Assembly: GCA_032250895.1 (NCBI GenBank)
Contig: JAVVEZ010000007.1
Span: 1 to 63,325 of the forward strand
DNA: 63,325 nucleotides
Origin: JAVVEZ01 sp032250895
GTDB taxonomy: Bacteria > Pseudomonadota > Gammaproteobacteria > Pseudomonadales > Pseudohongiellaceae
Direction of reading: 5' to 3'
A program made the position numbers and the translations under genes. Positions 40,324 through 50,458 of this stretch are shown here, piece after piece. Below the pieces are notes generated by a model, which was given only the letters and a program-made list of their open reading frames with translations, made no database searches and had not been told where the DNA came from. The first letter of the stretch is position 1; each line of letters opens with the position of its first letter.

Positions 40324-42942
40324 TCACAAAACCCGTTCTATATAAGGTTTGACTGACGCCAGAGCGGCGTCGAGTCCCGCCGGGTCCGTGCCCCCGGCCA
40401 TGGCCATGTCGGGGCGGCCACCGCCCTTTCCTCCCACCTGTTGCGCCACCATGTTTACCAGATCCCCGGCCTTTATCCGGTCAAGCAGATCCCGGGTGAC
40501 ACCGGCGACCAGGCTCACCTTGTCACCATCGACGGCGGCCAGCACGACGACTGCCGAGCCCAGTTTGTTCTTGAGCTGATCTGTCGTTTCCCGCAGAGCC
40601 TTGCTGTCAAGCCCCGGCACAGCCACCGCCAGTACCTTGATGCCTTTCACACTTTCTGCGCTGCCGGCCAGATCAGCCCCCGCCGTGCTGGCCAGGCGGG
40701 CCTTCAACTGCATCACTTCCTTTTCCAGATTCCGGTTGCTGGCCGCCAGTTGCTGAATCTTGTCCACGAGATGGTCAGAACCGGTTTTGACGAGGGCCGC
40801 AATGACTTTGAGCTTTTCCTCGCTTTGCTTGATGTGCCGGAGTGCGCCCATGCCAGTCAGAGCCTCTATTCTTCTGACCCCTGCGGCAATGCCCGATTCC
40901 TGGATGATCTTGAAAACACCGATGGCGCCGGTCCGGTCCACATGGGTGCCCCCGCAAAGCTCAATGGAGAACTCCCGGCCACCCGGCTCTGGCTTGCTGC
41001 CCATGCCCACGACCCTGACCTGATCGCCGTATTTCTCGTCAAACAGTGCCATGGCTCCCATTTCTCTGGCCTTTTCGAGGGGCATCACCTGCTTTCGCAC
41101 TTCGGTATTGGCCTGAATTTCGGCATTGACCAGGGCTTCTATCTGATCCAGCTCCTCGGACGTAAGCGCTTTATTGTGTGAAAAATCGAAGCGCAGATAC
41201 TCCGGGTTCACCAACGAGCCCTTCTGTGTCACATGTTCTCCCAGCACCTGTCTCAGTGCAGCGTGCATCAGATGGGTGGCGGAATGATTCAGCATCGTGG
41301 CACAGCGCGTATCCTGGTTCACCAGGGCGGCGATGCGGTCTCCGGTCCTGATCTGTCCTTCCCTGACCTGACCATGATGCAAAAACAGACCCTGCTGTTT
41401 TCGGGTGTCTGTCACCACGAAGCGCGTATCGAGGCCCTGCAGCTCGCCCACATCGCCAACCTGGCCCCCGGACTCGGCATAGAAAGCCGTATTGTCCAGC
41501 ACGATGGTACCGGTCTCTCCTGTGGTCAGGCCGTTCACCATCTGACCATCCCGATAAAGCCCAAGAACCACGGCTTCCGCACCGAGACGGTCATAACCGA
41601 CAAACCGGGTTTCACCCTGAACCTCCAGGTTCAGCATCTGGGTCGACTCGAAACGGCTGGCGGAACGGGCCCGGGCTTTCTGCCGCGCCATGGCGGCATC
41701 AAAACCTGCCAAATCCAGTGTCAGTTCCCGCTCTCTGGCAATGTCTGCCGTCAGGTCCACTGGAAAACCGTAGGTATCATAGAGCTGGAATACCGTTTCT
41801 CCCGGAATCTCCCGCCCTTGCAGCGCGGCGATGGCCTGTTCGAGAATATCCATGCCATTGGCCAGGGTTCGGGAAAACTGTTCCTCTTCGGCTTGCAGGG
41901 TTTCCTCCACCCGTGCCTGGGCCTCGAGCAGTTCCGGATAGGCCTCGCCCATCAGCCTGGCCAGGGTCGCCACCAGCCGATAGAAAAACGGACCGGACAC
42001 CCCCAGACGGTGGCCATGACGAAGGGCGCGGCGGATGATGCGGCGCAGCACATAACCCCGGCCCTCATTGGCAGGCAGCACTCCGTCCGTGATCAGAAAG
42101 GCGCAGGAGCGAATATGGTCGGCAATCACCTTCAGGGAAGCATGCTGGTAATCCTTCGTACCCACGATCTCCGCCGCCGCCCGCAGCAGGGCCTGGAACA
42201 GGTCAATGTCGTAGTTGCTGTGTACCCCCTGCATGATCGCGGCAATCCGCTCCAGGCCCATGCCGGTGTCCACCGAGGGTTTCGGCAGACGGCTCATCTG
42301 GCCATCGGCACTGCGGTTGAACTGCATGAACACCAGGTTCCAGATCTCGATGTAGCGGTCACCATCATCATCGGGACTGCCGGGAGGGCCCCCGGGAATG
42401 CTTTCACCATGATCATAAAAGATTTCACTGCATGGCCCACAGGGTCCGGTATCGCCCATCGCCCAGAAATTATCCTTTTCGCCCAATCTGGAAAACCGCG
42501 CCGGATCAATACCGATTTCATTGAGCCAGATGTCTGCGGCTTCCTGATCGTCCTTGAATACCGTGACCCAAAGTTTTTCCGTGGGAATACGCAGATTGAC
42601 CGTCAGGAAGGTCCAGGCAAAGGTGATGGCTTCACGCTTGAAATAATCACCAAAACTGAAATTGCCCAGCATCTCGAAGAAAGTGTGATGTCTGGCTGTA
42701 TAACCGACATTCTCCAGGTCATTGTGCTTGCCCCCGGCTCTGACACAGCGCTGGGAACTGACAGCCCGCCGGCACTGCCTGGTTTCCAGTCCCAGAAACA
42801 CATCCTTGAACTGGACCATGCCGGCGTTGGTAAAAAGCAGTGTGGGATCATTGTGCGGGATCAGTGAACTGCTGGGCACGATTTCGTGGCCTTCCCCATG
42901 GAAATAATCAAGAAAGGCCTTCCTGATTTCTGCACTGTTCAT
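40324..42942 (-). CDS. alaS: Alanyl-tRNA synthetase
   Basis: A full-length 872-residue enzyme that charges tRNA-Ala. Class II catalytic core near the start (MNSAEIRKAFLDYFHGEGHE, GMVQFKDVFLG), tRNA-recognition helices, editing domain with HSATHLMHAALRQVLG and the CGGTH zinc motif (LCGGTHVDRTG), then the C-Ala domain with GGKGGGRPDMAMAGG. The chosen ATG matches the family start; the reading from 43008 adds unrelated residues. Convergent and divergent neighbours are normal for this locus. Confidence 0.98.
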   Translation of the reverse strand: MNSAEIRKAFLDYFHGEGHEIVPSSSLIPHNDPTLLFTNAGMVQFKDVFLGLETRQCRRAVSSQRCVRAGGKHNDLENVGYTARHHTFFEMLGNFSFGDYFKREAITFAWTFLTVNLRIPTEKLWVTVFKDDQEAADIWLNEIGIDPARFSRLGEKDNFWAMGDTGPCGPCSEIFYDHGESIPGGPPGSPDDDGDRYIEIWNLVFMQFNRSADGQMSRLPKPSVDTGMGLERIAAIMQGVHSNYDIDLFQALLRAAAEIVGTKDYQHASLKVIADHIRSCAFLITDGVLPANEGRGYVLRRIIRRALRHGHRLGVSGPFFYRLVATLARLMGEAYPELLEAQARVEETLQAEEEQFSRTLANGMDILEQAIAALQGREIPGETVFQLYDTYGFPVDLTADIARERELTLDLAGFDAAMARQKARARSASRFESTQMLNLEVQGETRFVGYDRLGAEAVVLGLYRDGQMVNGLTTGETGTIVLDNTAFYAESGGQVGDVGELQGLDTRFVVTDTRKQQGLFLHHGQVREGQIRTGDRIAALVNQDTRCATMLNHSATHLMHAALRQVLGEHVTQKGSLVNPEYLRFDFSHNKALTSEELDQIEALVNAEIQANTEVRKQVMPLEKAREMGAMALFDEKYGDQVRVVGMGSKPEPGGREFSIELCGGTHVDRTGAIGVFKIIQESGIAAGVRRIEALTGMGALRHIKQSEEKLKVIAALVKTGSDHLVDKIQQLAASNRNLEKEVMQLKARLASTAGADLAGSAESVKGIKVLAVAVPGLDSKALRETTDQLKNKLGSAVVVLAAVDGDKVSLVAGVTRDLLDRIKAGDLVNMVAQQVGGKGGGRPDMAMAGGTDPAGLDAALASVKPYIERVL

Positions 42943-43225
42943 GTCAATGTCCCAACATCGTTCCAAACGAAAAGACAAGGCCGGGCAGTTGCCCTGTCCC
43001 GGCCTCAAAAGCGCCGGATTATATACGTTACGGCGAGCTTTGACAGCAGTCCAGACACGCTCGTTTCCCTAAACTCGCCTGGATCCGCATTTTTATCACA
43101 TAAAAGGCAATCCGGTGCTATGCTTTTCAGGCGCTTTTCAGACTGCTGTACTCGGCCTGTCAGTGCCGGCCCGGGAAAATGATGTCCCGGCTGCAAGGAT
43201 GAATACATCACAGGGAGAAATAATT

Positions 43226-45643
43226 GTGAACACTCATCAGGTCCGTCCTTCCACCCTGGCCGTTTCTGTCTGCACCCTGTTGCTGCAATGGCCCTTGCTG
43301 CCCCTGGCCCGTGCCGCTGCCGAACCTGCACCAAGCCCCCTGTTGTCGGAAATCCTGGTCACTGCCAGAAAGAAAGAAGAAAGCCTGTCCCGGGTGCCAC
43401 TGTCGCTCAGCGTGATCGACGCGGAACGAATGAGCGCCGCCAATATCAACAAGATTGCCGAACTGACCGAGTTTGCGCCCAACCTGAGCATGACGGAAAC
43501 CGGTGTCAGCACCCAGATGTATATCCGGGGTATCGGCTCCGGCAACAACCAGGGCTTCGAGCAGTCGGTCGGGCAATACGTGGATGGTATCTACTATGGA
43601 CGCCAGCAATTGATTCGCAGCCCCTTCCTCGACCTGCAACGAGTTGAAGTGCTGCGCGGCCCCCAAAGCATTCTGTTTGGCAAGAACAGCATCGCCGGCG
43701 CGCTGAACCTGAGCACTGCCCGGCCCACAGAGTCCTTCGAGGGACACCTGCATACCCTCTATGAACTCAAGGCTGGTCAGCGGGAATTCAGCGGCATGCT
43801 GTCCGGACCTCTCAGTGCTGATGTGCGGGCCCGGCTGGCCTATCGTCATTTGCGGGAACGGGGTTATTTGCACAATAGCCTGCTCGATCGCAACGAAGTC
43901 CGGCGCGATGAAGACGCACTCAGATTAAGCCTGGAATGGGACCTGAACGACAGCCTGCAGGCCGCGCTCAAACTTGAGCGCAATGCATTCGAGGGGCTTG
44001 GCCGCCAGATCGAGATCATCAGAGACGAAGCCAACCTGAATCCTGCCGGCAGCGATCCGCTGGCAGGGCTGAACTTCAGTCAGATCCTCCAGGTTCTCGA
44101 TGAGCCCCATGCCGATACCCGCCAGGATTTCCGGCGTCAGGTCGATGCCGACGAATTCAGCAGGACCGCTGTCAGCAATGCCACCTTGAAGCTGGCGTAT
44201 GCCGGCGACCGTCACCTCCTCCATGTCGTCACCGGTTTGCTCCACTATGATTTCAGTGAACGCTGCGACTGTGACTACAGCCCCGCCAGTATTTTTGCGA
44301 TAAACCTGCACGAGAAATTTACCCAGTTCAGCCAGGAAGTGCGGTTGGACTCGTCCGGCATCAGCCCTGTTGAATGGACTGCGGGGGTCTACTATCAACA
44401 CACCGACATGGACTCGGATGAGGGCCTGGAAATCCCTGAAAATTCGCTGCTGACAAAACTGGCCATCAGGGCTGCGGAACCACAGATGCGGGCCCTGGCC
44501 CTGCTGGGAGGCAGCGCCGCCCTGCGCATCAACCGGCAGCGGTCCCAAGCCTGGGCCCTGTTTGCCCGCCTGACCTGGTCCCTGAGCGACAGACTCCGGC
44601 TTGTACTGGGAAGCCGTTATACCAGGGAACACAAAAATGCCTTCAGAAGCGTCGACATCCTGGATACGGAAACCGGCACTGCGGCACCCGGCTCCCTGTT
44701 GCCCCGTATCTACCTGGAAGCCTTTGGCATTCACAGCCGGCAACTGATGGGACTGACCCTGCCATCAGGCATCACACTTCAGGGGCACCATCTGCTGGGC
44801 ACCCGCAACGAGAATTCGATGACACCTCAACTGGGGTTTGAATGGGAATCCAATGCCAATACCCTGCTCTATCTCACGGCCACCACAGGTTTCAAGGCCG
44901 GTGGTTTCGATGCCCGCGCCAACAACCCTTTCTCCTTTGAATTTTCGGGGGAACGCAGCACGGCTTTTGAGCTGGGAACAAAGAAACGTTTTGCCGACAA
45001 GTCTCTTGAAATAAATCTGGCGCTCTTTCATACCCACTACAAAAAACTGCAAGTCAGTCAGTTTGACGGCCGTCTTGGCTTCAATGTCGGCAATGCCGCC
45101 GATACCCGGGTCAGAGGGCTGGAAGTGGACGGACGCTGGGCCATCTCGGATCATCTCGATCTGGCGTATGCCTGGGCCTGGCTGGATTTTGAGTTTATCG
45201 ACTTCAGCAATGGCAACTGCTACAACCGCCAGCCGCCCGATGGCGCCCTTGTCAACGGAGTGGCCCTGTGCGACTTTTCCGGCGCCCGCGGCCAGTACAC
45301 GCCAAGACACAAGGCCAGTCTGGTTTTTGATTATTCGCGGCCCACAGCTGCGCAAGTCGAGATCTTTTCCAGCCTCATGCTCAACTACACCGGCAGGCAG
45401 AATATTCATGACAATCTCGATCCGAACTTTCTGATCGGCAACAGCGTCCGGATCAATCTCAGGGCAGGTCTGAGAAGCCGCCACTGGACTCTTGCCGTGA
45501 TGGGCAAGAACATCAGCAACGAGAAGATCCTGACCTACGCGGGCAATGTTCCCATGACCGCCCCCGTGTTTGGCACCAACACCTATTATGCCGTGATCGA
45601 CAGGCCCCGGCAGCTGGCGCTGGAACTCGATTTCAGCTTTTAA
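43226..45643 (+). CDS. TonB-dependent outer-membrane receptor
   Basis: An 805-residue receptor: signal peptide (LAVSVCTLLLQWPLLPLARA), TonB box-like SEILVTARKKEESL, plug domain (VPLSLSVIDAERMSAANINK, YIRGIGSGNNQGFEQSVGQY, RVEVLRGPQSILFGKNSIAG) and a 22-strand barrel ending in Phe (LALELDFSF). It belongs to the large proteobacterial group with V-T-A-R-K and G-K-N; its ligand is unknown and the absence of a Fur box upstream argues against a simple siderophore role. A GTG start is chosen for its AGGGAGA site 8 bp upstream; an ATG at 43199 is an alternative. Powered by a TonB complex such as the one at 0-5 kb. Confidence 0.88.
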   Translation: MNTHQVRPSTLAVSVCTLLLQWPLLPLARAAAEPAPSPLLSEILVTARKKEESLSRVPLSLSVIDAERMSAANINKIAELTEFAPNLSMTETGVSTQMYIRGIGSGNNQGFEQSVGQYVDGIYYGRQQLIRSPFLDLQRVEVLRGPQSILFGKNSIAGALNLSTARPTESFEGHLHTLYELKAGQREFSGMLSGPLSADVRARLAYRHLRERGYLHNSLLDRNEVRRDEDALRLSLEWDLNDSLQAALKLERNAFEGLGRQIEIIRDEANLNPAGSDPLAGLNFSQILQVLDEPHADTRQDFRRQVDADEFSRTAVSNATLKLAYAGDRHLLHVVTGLLHYDFSERCDCDYSPASIFAINLHEKFTQFSQEVRLDSSGISPVEWTAGVYYQHTDMDSDEGLEIPENSLLTKLAIRAAEPQMRALALLGGSAALRINRQRSQAWALFARLTWSLSDRLRLVLGSRYTREHKNAFRSVDILDTETGTAAPGSLLPRIYLEAFGIHSRQLMGLTLPSGITLQGHHLLGTRNENSMTPQLGFEWESNANTLLYLTATTGFKAGGFDARANNPFSFEFSGERSTAFELGTKKRFADKSLEINLALFHTHYKKLQVSQFDGRLGFNVGNAADTRVRGLEVDGRWAISDHLDLAYAWAWLDFEFIDFSNGNCYNRQPPDGALVNGVALCDFSGARGQYTPRHKASLVFDYSRPTAAQVEIFSSLMLNYTGRQNIHDNLDPNFLIGNSVRINLRAGLRSRHWTLAVMGKNISNEKILTYAGNVPMTAPVFGTNTYYAVIDRPRQLALELDFSF

Positions 45644-45652
45644 GAATGGGTC

Positions 45653-46699
45653 TCAATCATCGGAGAGGGTGCTGATCTGCCCATCCCGCGACAACAGCAC
45701 GGCAATGGCCCGGGTTTGGGGCAGATGGGAAAACACGATCATGCCGATGACCAGCACCGGCACACACAGAAACATCCCCGGAACTCCCCAAATCATGCCC
45801 CACAGGGAGAGATTCAGCAAAATGATCATGGGGCTGAGGTTCAGGGAACTGCCCATCATTTTCGGCTCCAATATGTTGCCGATACTGAATTGAATGGCAG
45901 TGACCACGGTGATTACCAGAATAAAAGGTGTCAGGTTGTCAAACTGCACCAGCGTGATCAGTGCCGGGAAGATCGTCGCAATGATGGAACCAATGGTCGG
46001 AATGAAGTTAAGCAGAAAAATCAGGATTGCCCAGAACTCCGAGAAATTCACCCCGATCATTTCCAGAACGATATAACTGAGAATCCCGGTCAGGCCACTG
46101 GTCACCATCTTTATGCCAATGTATTTTCTGACATCTTTGTCAATCCGCCGGATCAGTCTTCTTACATCCTTTTCCTTCTGCGGATCTTTGATCAGTACCG
46201 CCAGTTTTTTGTCAAAATCTGCCTGTTCCAGCAACAGGAACCCCAGATAAATGAGAATGATGCCACTCTGGGCTGCCACGTTGGTAATCGACGAGGCAAG
46301 CCGGGTGATGATATCACCGAGATTGACGATGTCGCCAAGTTGCGACAGTGAAGGTATGGCCTCCATCCCAAAATATTGCAGTAACGAATCGCCCCTGGCC
46401 TCCAGCTTTGCCTGATACAGTGGAGCCACTCTGACCAATTCATCGATATTCATGCTGACGAGGCCCACCAATGCCCATACCATCCCGATGAAGCAGAAGA
46501 TGGACAAAACATAACAGACCCAGCGCGGCAGGTGCTTTCCAGCGACAGCGGGCTGACTGAAAGCCTTTGCCAGCAGGTTGATCAAAAACCAGAACACGAA
46601 GGCAATCACCAGGGGCAGCAGCAATTCCCGCCCGGCAATGAGCAGGTAAAAACTCAGTACCACCAGGGCCGCCACCAATGTAAAGTTGACCAACCTCAT
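45653..46699 (-). CDS. AI-2E/PerM-family membrane permease
   Basis: A 348-residue inner-membrane protein of the AI-2E transporter (PerM/UPF0118) family. About eight helices surround a cytoplasmic stretch (about 150-205, RLIRRIDKDVRKYIGIKMV). Conserved end motif GNILEPKMMGSSLNLSPMII, LSLWGMIWGVPGMFLCVP is visible. Members include exporters and Na/H antiporters, so the substrate is open. The start MRLVNFTL has GAGGTGG upstream. Its end is 9 bp from the convergent TonB receptor gene. Confidence 0.87.
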   Translation of the reverse strand: MRLVNFTLVAALVVLSFYLLIAGRELLLPLVIAFVFWFLINLLAKAFSQPAVAGKHLPRWVCYVLSIFCFIGMVWALVGLVSMNIDELVRVAPLYQAKLEARGDSLLQYFGMEAIPSLSQLGDIVNLGDIITRLASSITNVAAQSGIILIYLGFLLLEQADFDKKLAVLIKDPQKEKDVRRLIRRIDKDVRKYIGIKMVTSGLTGILSYIVLEMIGVNFSEFWAILIFLLNFIPTIGSIIATIFPALITLVQFDNLTPFILVITVVTAIQFSIGNILEPKMMGSSLNLSPMIILLNLSLWGMIWGVPGMFLCVPVLVIGMIVFSHLPQTRAIAVLLSRDGQISTLSDD

Positions 46700-46748
46700 A
46701 ATCCACCTCATTCCCGCCAAGTCACGTTTGCATCAGGATGCCAGGACA

Positions 46749-48212
46749 TCAGCCAGGCAACAGCAGGGGCACCAGTTTATAACACAGTCCGCTGACGATG
46801 ACGCCTCCCGCCAGATTGAGCCATATGCCGGCCTTTGCCATCTGGCCTATGGTGACATAACGGCTGGCAAAGACAATGGCATTGGGCGGCGTTGCCACCG
46901 GCAGCATGAAGGCCATGGAGGCGGCCAGCGCCGCAGGAATCATCAGGCTGAAGGGATGCATGTCCATGCTCAGTGCCAGGGCGCCCATCACCGGAATGAA
47001 CAGGGTCGCGGTAGCGGCATTGGATGTCACTTCAGTCAGAAAGGTCACAAACAAAACCACGCTCACGATGATGATGAGCACATGCACACCCTGTAATACC
47101 GTCAACTGATTGGCAATCCACTCTGTCAGTCCGGTCTGGCTGAATCCGGCAGCCAGCGCAAAACCGCCGCCCATCAGGATGATGATGTCCCAGGGGATGG
47201 TAGCCGCGACTTTCCACTCGAGGACGAAGCCACCCTTTTCCGGGCTCGCAGGAATGGCAAACAGCACAAAGGCGCCGGCCATCGCAATGGCCGGGTCGCT
47301 GACCATGTCCAGGGCTTCCGGCTCGAACAGCCCACGCAGTATCCAGGCCAGGGCCACCAGGAAAAAAACCAGGGCCACACTGCGTTCCTCTCGTCCCATG
47401 CGGCCAAGCTTGTCCAGTTCGCTGCGGATATGGCTGCGTGCCCCGACATGGCTGGCGCCAGTCTCCAGCCGAAAGAGCAGTCTGGTCAGCACCAGCCAGC
47501 ACACGGCCAGCATGACGAGAGCAAGCGGCAGGCCCAGTTTCATCCAGTCAAAAAACGAAATATTGTAACCGTAGAGAGTATCTATCATGCCGATGAAAAT
47601 GGCGTTGGGAGGTGTTCCCACCAGTGTCGCAACCCCGCCAATGGACGCCGAATAGGCTATCCCCAGCATCAGGGCCACACCGAAATGATAAGTCTCGTGG
47701 CCCGGTTCGCCATGAATCCCTGCATCCAGCCGGGTACGCTCTATCACCGCCACCCCCACCGGCATCATCATCATCGCGGTGGCGGTATTGCTGATCCACA
47801 TGGACAGAGCGGCAGTTGCCAGCATGAAACCCAGAATCAGGCGGTCCGGACTGCTGCCAACCAGCGCAATGACGTTGAGGGCAATGCGGCGGTGCAGGTT
47901 CCACTTTTGCATCGCAACGGCGATCAGAAAGCCGCCCATGAACAAGAAGAGTATCTCATTGCCATAAGACAGCGTGACCTCTTTGGTCGGCATGATCTTC
48001 AGGACCGGGAACAGGAAGATGGGGATCATGGCCGTCACCGGAATTGGCAGGGTTTCGGCAATCCAGAAGGCGGCCATCAACAAAGCAACCGCCGCCACTC
48101 TGACGGCATCGGCATTCATGCCGGCAGGAAGCGGGGCCAGCAGCACGCTGGCAAACAGCACGGGGCCCACGCAAAGGCCAACTTTCTGTCTGAAGGAGAA
48201 GGAATACAGCAT
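46749..48212 (-). CDS. DASS/SLC13-family sodium-dicarboxylate symporter
   Basis: A 487-residue inner-membrane symporter of the divalent anion:Na+ family. The two S-N-T substrate motifs are present (MWISNTATAMMMMPVG, about 135-150, and EVTSNAATATLFIPVMG, about 415), as is VGTPPNAIFIG and the repeat TPPNAIVFASRY near the end. Likely imports C4-dicarboxylates, citrate or sulfate; the exact anion is unclear. It precedes the AI-2E permease by 49 bp in the same direction, so they may be co-transcribed. Confidence 0.88.
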   Translation of the reverse strand: MLYSFSFRQKVGLCVGPVLFASVLLAPLPAGMNADAVRVAAVALLMAAFWIAETLPIPVTAMIPIFLFPVLKIMPTKEVTLSYGNEILFLFMGGFLIAVAMQKWNLHRRIALNVIALVGSSPDRLILGFMLATAALSMWISNTATAMMMMPVGVAVIERTRLDAGIHGEPGHETYHFGVALMLGIAYSASIGGVATLVGTPPNAIFIGMIDTLYGYNISFFDWMKLGLPLALVMLAVCWLVLTRLLFRLETGASHVGARSHIRSELDKLGRMGREERSVALVFFLVALAWILRGLFEPEALDMVSDPAIAMAGAFVLFAIPASPEKGGFVLEWKVAATIPWDIIILMGGGFALAAGFSQTGLTEWIANQLTVLQGVHVLIIIVSVVLFVTFLTEVTSNAATATLFIPVMGALALSMDMHPFSLMIPAALAASMAFMLPVATPPNAIVFASRYVTIGQMAKAGIWLNLAGGVIVSGLCYKLVPLLLPG

Positions 48213-48411
48213 CGGCAGGGATTGTATTATCCTTCGCCGGGGAATTGATAGTGGCCCCGGTCGCCAGGCTGTTTTTCGACAGTCTGTTTTTCGACAGTCT
48301 GCCAGAGAAATTCAGACTCAGCATAAATTATCTTCCTTCTTCTATTGTCTGCCTGCCGGTACAGTTCTACAATCCGCCATCTTTTTGTGTATACATCCAA
48401 GAGGCTCTGGC

Positions 48412-49755
48412 ATGGAATTACTCGTATGGGATACCCCCATGATGGTATCCGCCATCATATTGGCAATCACTTTCACCGGTATTTTTACCGAAGGCGTGCA
48501 CGGCTTCCATCGTGCCAAATTTGCGCTGGCCGGCGCCGGTGCAATGGTGATCTTCGGCCAGTACTTCGGCTTCTATAATCCTGAGCTGGCGCTGGAAGCC
48601 ATCGACTGGAATGTGGTCTTTCTGCTGGGCGCCATGATGAGCATCGTTGCCATCATGATTCCCACCGGCGGTTTCCAGGCGCTGGCCTATACCATGGCCG
48701 ATATGAGCAAGGGGCGATTATTCCTGCTGCTGGTGATGATGGGTTCCCTGGTCACCGTGCTGTCCCTGATGCTGGACAATGTGACCACCGTGGTGATCTT
48801 CGGCCCGCTGATCATCCTGATCTGCCAGGCCCTGCGAATCAGCGCCATTCCCTATCTGCTGGCTGCCGCCCTGCTCTCCGATACCGGTGGTGTCGCCACC
48901 TTGGTGGGAGACCCGCCCAATCTGATGATAGGCTCCGCCGCCGACATCAATTTCAACACCTTCTTCTTCCATATGGGGGGGATCGTCTTTCTTGCCTGGG
49001 TCGGCACCCTGTTTTCTCTGAAGTTCCTGTTCAGAAAGGAGCTTTCCGTGATCCCGGCCAAACCCGATTTCAGCCGTGAAGAACTGATCAAGGATCCCCA
49101 GACCTGGAATGCCTCTCTGGTGGTATTGGGCATCATGGTGGTAGGTTTCATCCTGCACAATGCGCTGAACTGGGAGCCCTGGTTTGTGGCCGGTCTCGGT
49201 CTGACCATCCTCGTGTTCATCGGCAAGAATGTGGACATGGACGATTATTTTGCCGAGGTGGAGCTGTCCCTGCTGATGTTCTTCATGGCCCTGTTCATTC
49301 TGGTGGGCGGCGTGGAGCACAGCCATTTTCTGGAATATGTCGGCCAGTTCATTCTACCCTTCGTCGAAGAGGATCTGCTGACGGCAACCATCGTTCTGAT
49401 GTGGGTGGCTGCAATACTGTCCGCCATGATCGACAACATCCCCTTCACCGCCGCCATGATTCCCATCATTCTGGGCATGGAGACCCAGGGCATCAATGTT
49501 GCACCGCTGTGGTGGGCACTGGCCGCCGGGGTCGGCATGGGAGGCAACGGTACTCACCTGGGTTCCACCGCCAATGTCTTCATCGTCACCATCTCCGAAA
49601 AGATGGCCAAGGACGCAGGTGACCCGAGCCTGGCCATCACCCCGGGACTCTGGTTCCGCAAGGGCACCCCGGTAATGATCCTGACCCTGCTCATCTGCAC
49701 TGCGGTGATGGTGGTGTTCTTTGACTTTTTCAGCACCTTTCATCATATCGGCTAA
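48412..49755 (+). CDS. ArsB/NhaD-superfamily ion transporter
   Basis: A 447-residue inner-membrane protein of the ion transporter superfamily (ArsB, NhaD, P protein). Motifs: WNVVFLLGAMMSIVAIMIPT, LDNVTTVVIFGP, LSDTGGVATLVGDPPNLMIG, SAMIDNIPFTAAMIPII, GVGMGGNGTHLGSTANVF. No ars genes are nearby, so Na+/H+ exchange or anion movement is as likely as arsenite export. The ATG at 48412 is the first in the family's frame; AGAGG precedes it. Divergent from the SLC13 gene across 199 bp that hold no other gene. Confidence 0.86.
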   Translation: MELLVWDTPMMVSAIILAITFTGIFTEGVHGFHRAKFALAGAGAMVIFGQYFGFYNPELALEAIDWNVVFLLGAMMSIVAIMIPTGGFQALAYTMADMSKGRLFLLLVMMGSLVTVLSLMLDNVTTVVIFGPLIILICQALRISAIPYLLAAALLSDTGGVATLVGDPPNLMIGSAADINFNTFFFHMGGIVFLAWVGTLFSLKFLFRKELSVIPAKPDFSREELIKDPQTWNASLVVLGIMVVGFILHNALNWEPWFVAGLGLTILVFIGKNVDMDDYFAEVELSLLMFFMALFILVGGVEHSHFLEYVGQFILPFVEEDLLTATIVLMWVAAILSAMIDNIPFTAAMIPIILGMETQGINVAPLWWALAAGVGMGGNGTHLGSTANVFIVTISEKMAKDAGDPSLAITPGLWFRKGTPVMILTLLICTAVMVVFFDFFSTFHHIG

Positions 49756-49770
49756 AGGAACACTGAATAA

Positions 49771-49820
49771 GCCTGTCACCCCGGCGCAAGCCGGGGTCCA
49801 GTCAAATCAACGATCTGGAT
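49771..49820. repeat. REP-like intergenic palindrome (copy 3)
   Basis: CCCCGGCGCAAGCCGGGG followed by GTCCAGTCAAATCAACGATC, the same form as the copy at 7697. It sits between the ends of the ArsB/NhaD-like gene and the cytochrome gene, where it could form a hairpin on both transcripts. Confidence 0.65.
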
Positions 49821-49841
49821 GAGGGGATTCGGAGCGGACAC

Positions 49842-50291
49842 TCACCGCTGCTGATCCGGTGCCCGCAACTGCCGCACAAAAGCCAGCAAAGCTGCCTGGT
49901 CCTGTTCACTGATGAAGTAGCGAATCATGACATTATCGTAACCCTTCACCAGCTTTGCGCCCGGCTCAATGATCGACTCCAGAAAATAGGCATCATCCAC
50001 GACGATCTGACTGCCATCCACCAGGGTTTCACTGCGTCCATAGATACCCAGCCAGCTTGGCCCTATCCCCGGACTGCCATCCAGGGTATGGCAGGCAATG
50101 CAGCCCTGGGACGTGGCGACCTCCCGGCCGTGCAGAGCAAGCTCACCGCTGATGCCAGGCAGCGCAGCACTGCGGCCGGCCTCGGCCTGGAAATTTCTGT
50201 AAATGACCGTCCACAATATTGCCACCAGCACAATGCCCACCACGATGGCAATGGCTATCAGTATCTTCATGTTTTTCTCTTCAGTTGCCAT
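49842..50291 (-). CDS. Membrane-anchored monohaem cytochrome c
   Basis: A 149-residue protein with one N-terminal membrane helix (MKILIAIAIVVGIVLVAILW region) and a cytochrome c domain. The haem motif is CIACH in SQGCIACHTLDGSPGIGPSW, and GYDNVMIRYFISEQDQAALL gives a probable Met ligand. The domain resembles the extra cytochrome c domain at the end of some oxidase subunit II proteins (G-P-S-W-x-G-I-Y-G). Its redox partner is not evident nearby. AGGAGGA lies 7 bp before the ATG. Divergent from the acetoacetyl-CoA synthetase gene. Confidence 0.85.
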   Translation of the reverse strand: MATEEKNMKILIAIAIVVGIVLVAILWTVIYRNFQAEAGRSAALPGISGELALHGREVATSQGCIACHTLDGSPGIGPSWLGIYGRSETLVDGSQIVVDDAYFLESIIEPGAKLVKGYDNVMIRYFISEQDQAALLAFVRQLRAPDQQR

Positions 50292-50458
50292 CTCAATCCT
50301 CCTAACGCCATCACCGCTGATGACCCCAAAACATATGAATGCTAACATTCGCCGGCATCGGCAATGAACCGAAAAACAGGAAATTTTCAGAGCACCACAA
50401 GAACACGACACTAATCACGACCAAACCAGCAACCACAACAAGAACAGCGGGATGATAC

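Noticed and set aside
41233..42867. A 544-codon open frame antisense to alaS
   Set aside because: It is a shadow of alaS; no motif or ribosome site.
43040..43225. Fur box ahead of the TonB receptor gene
   Set aside because: I looked for GATAAT-type repeats and found none convincing; the only good Fur-like site is at 56104-56132.
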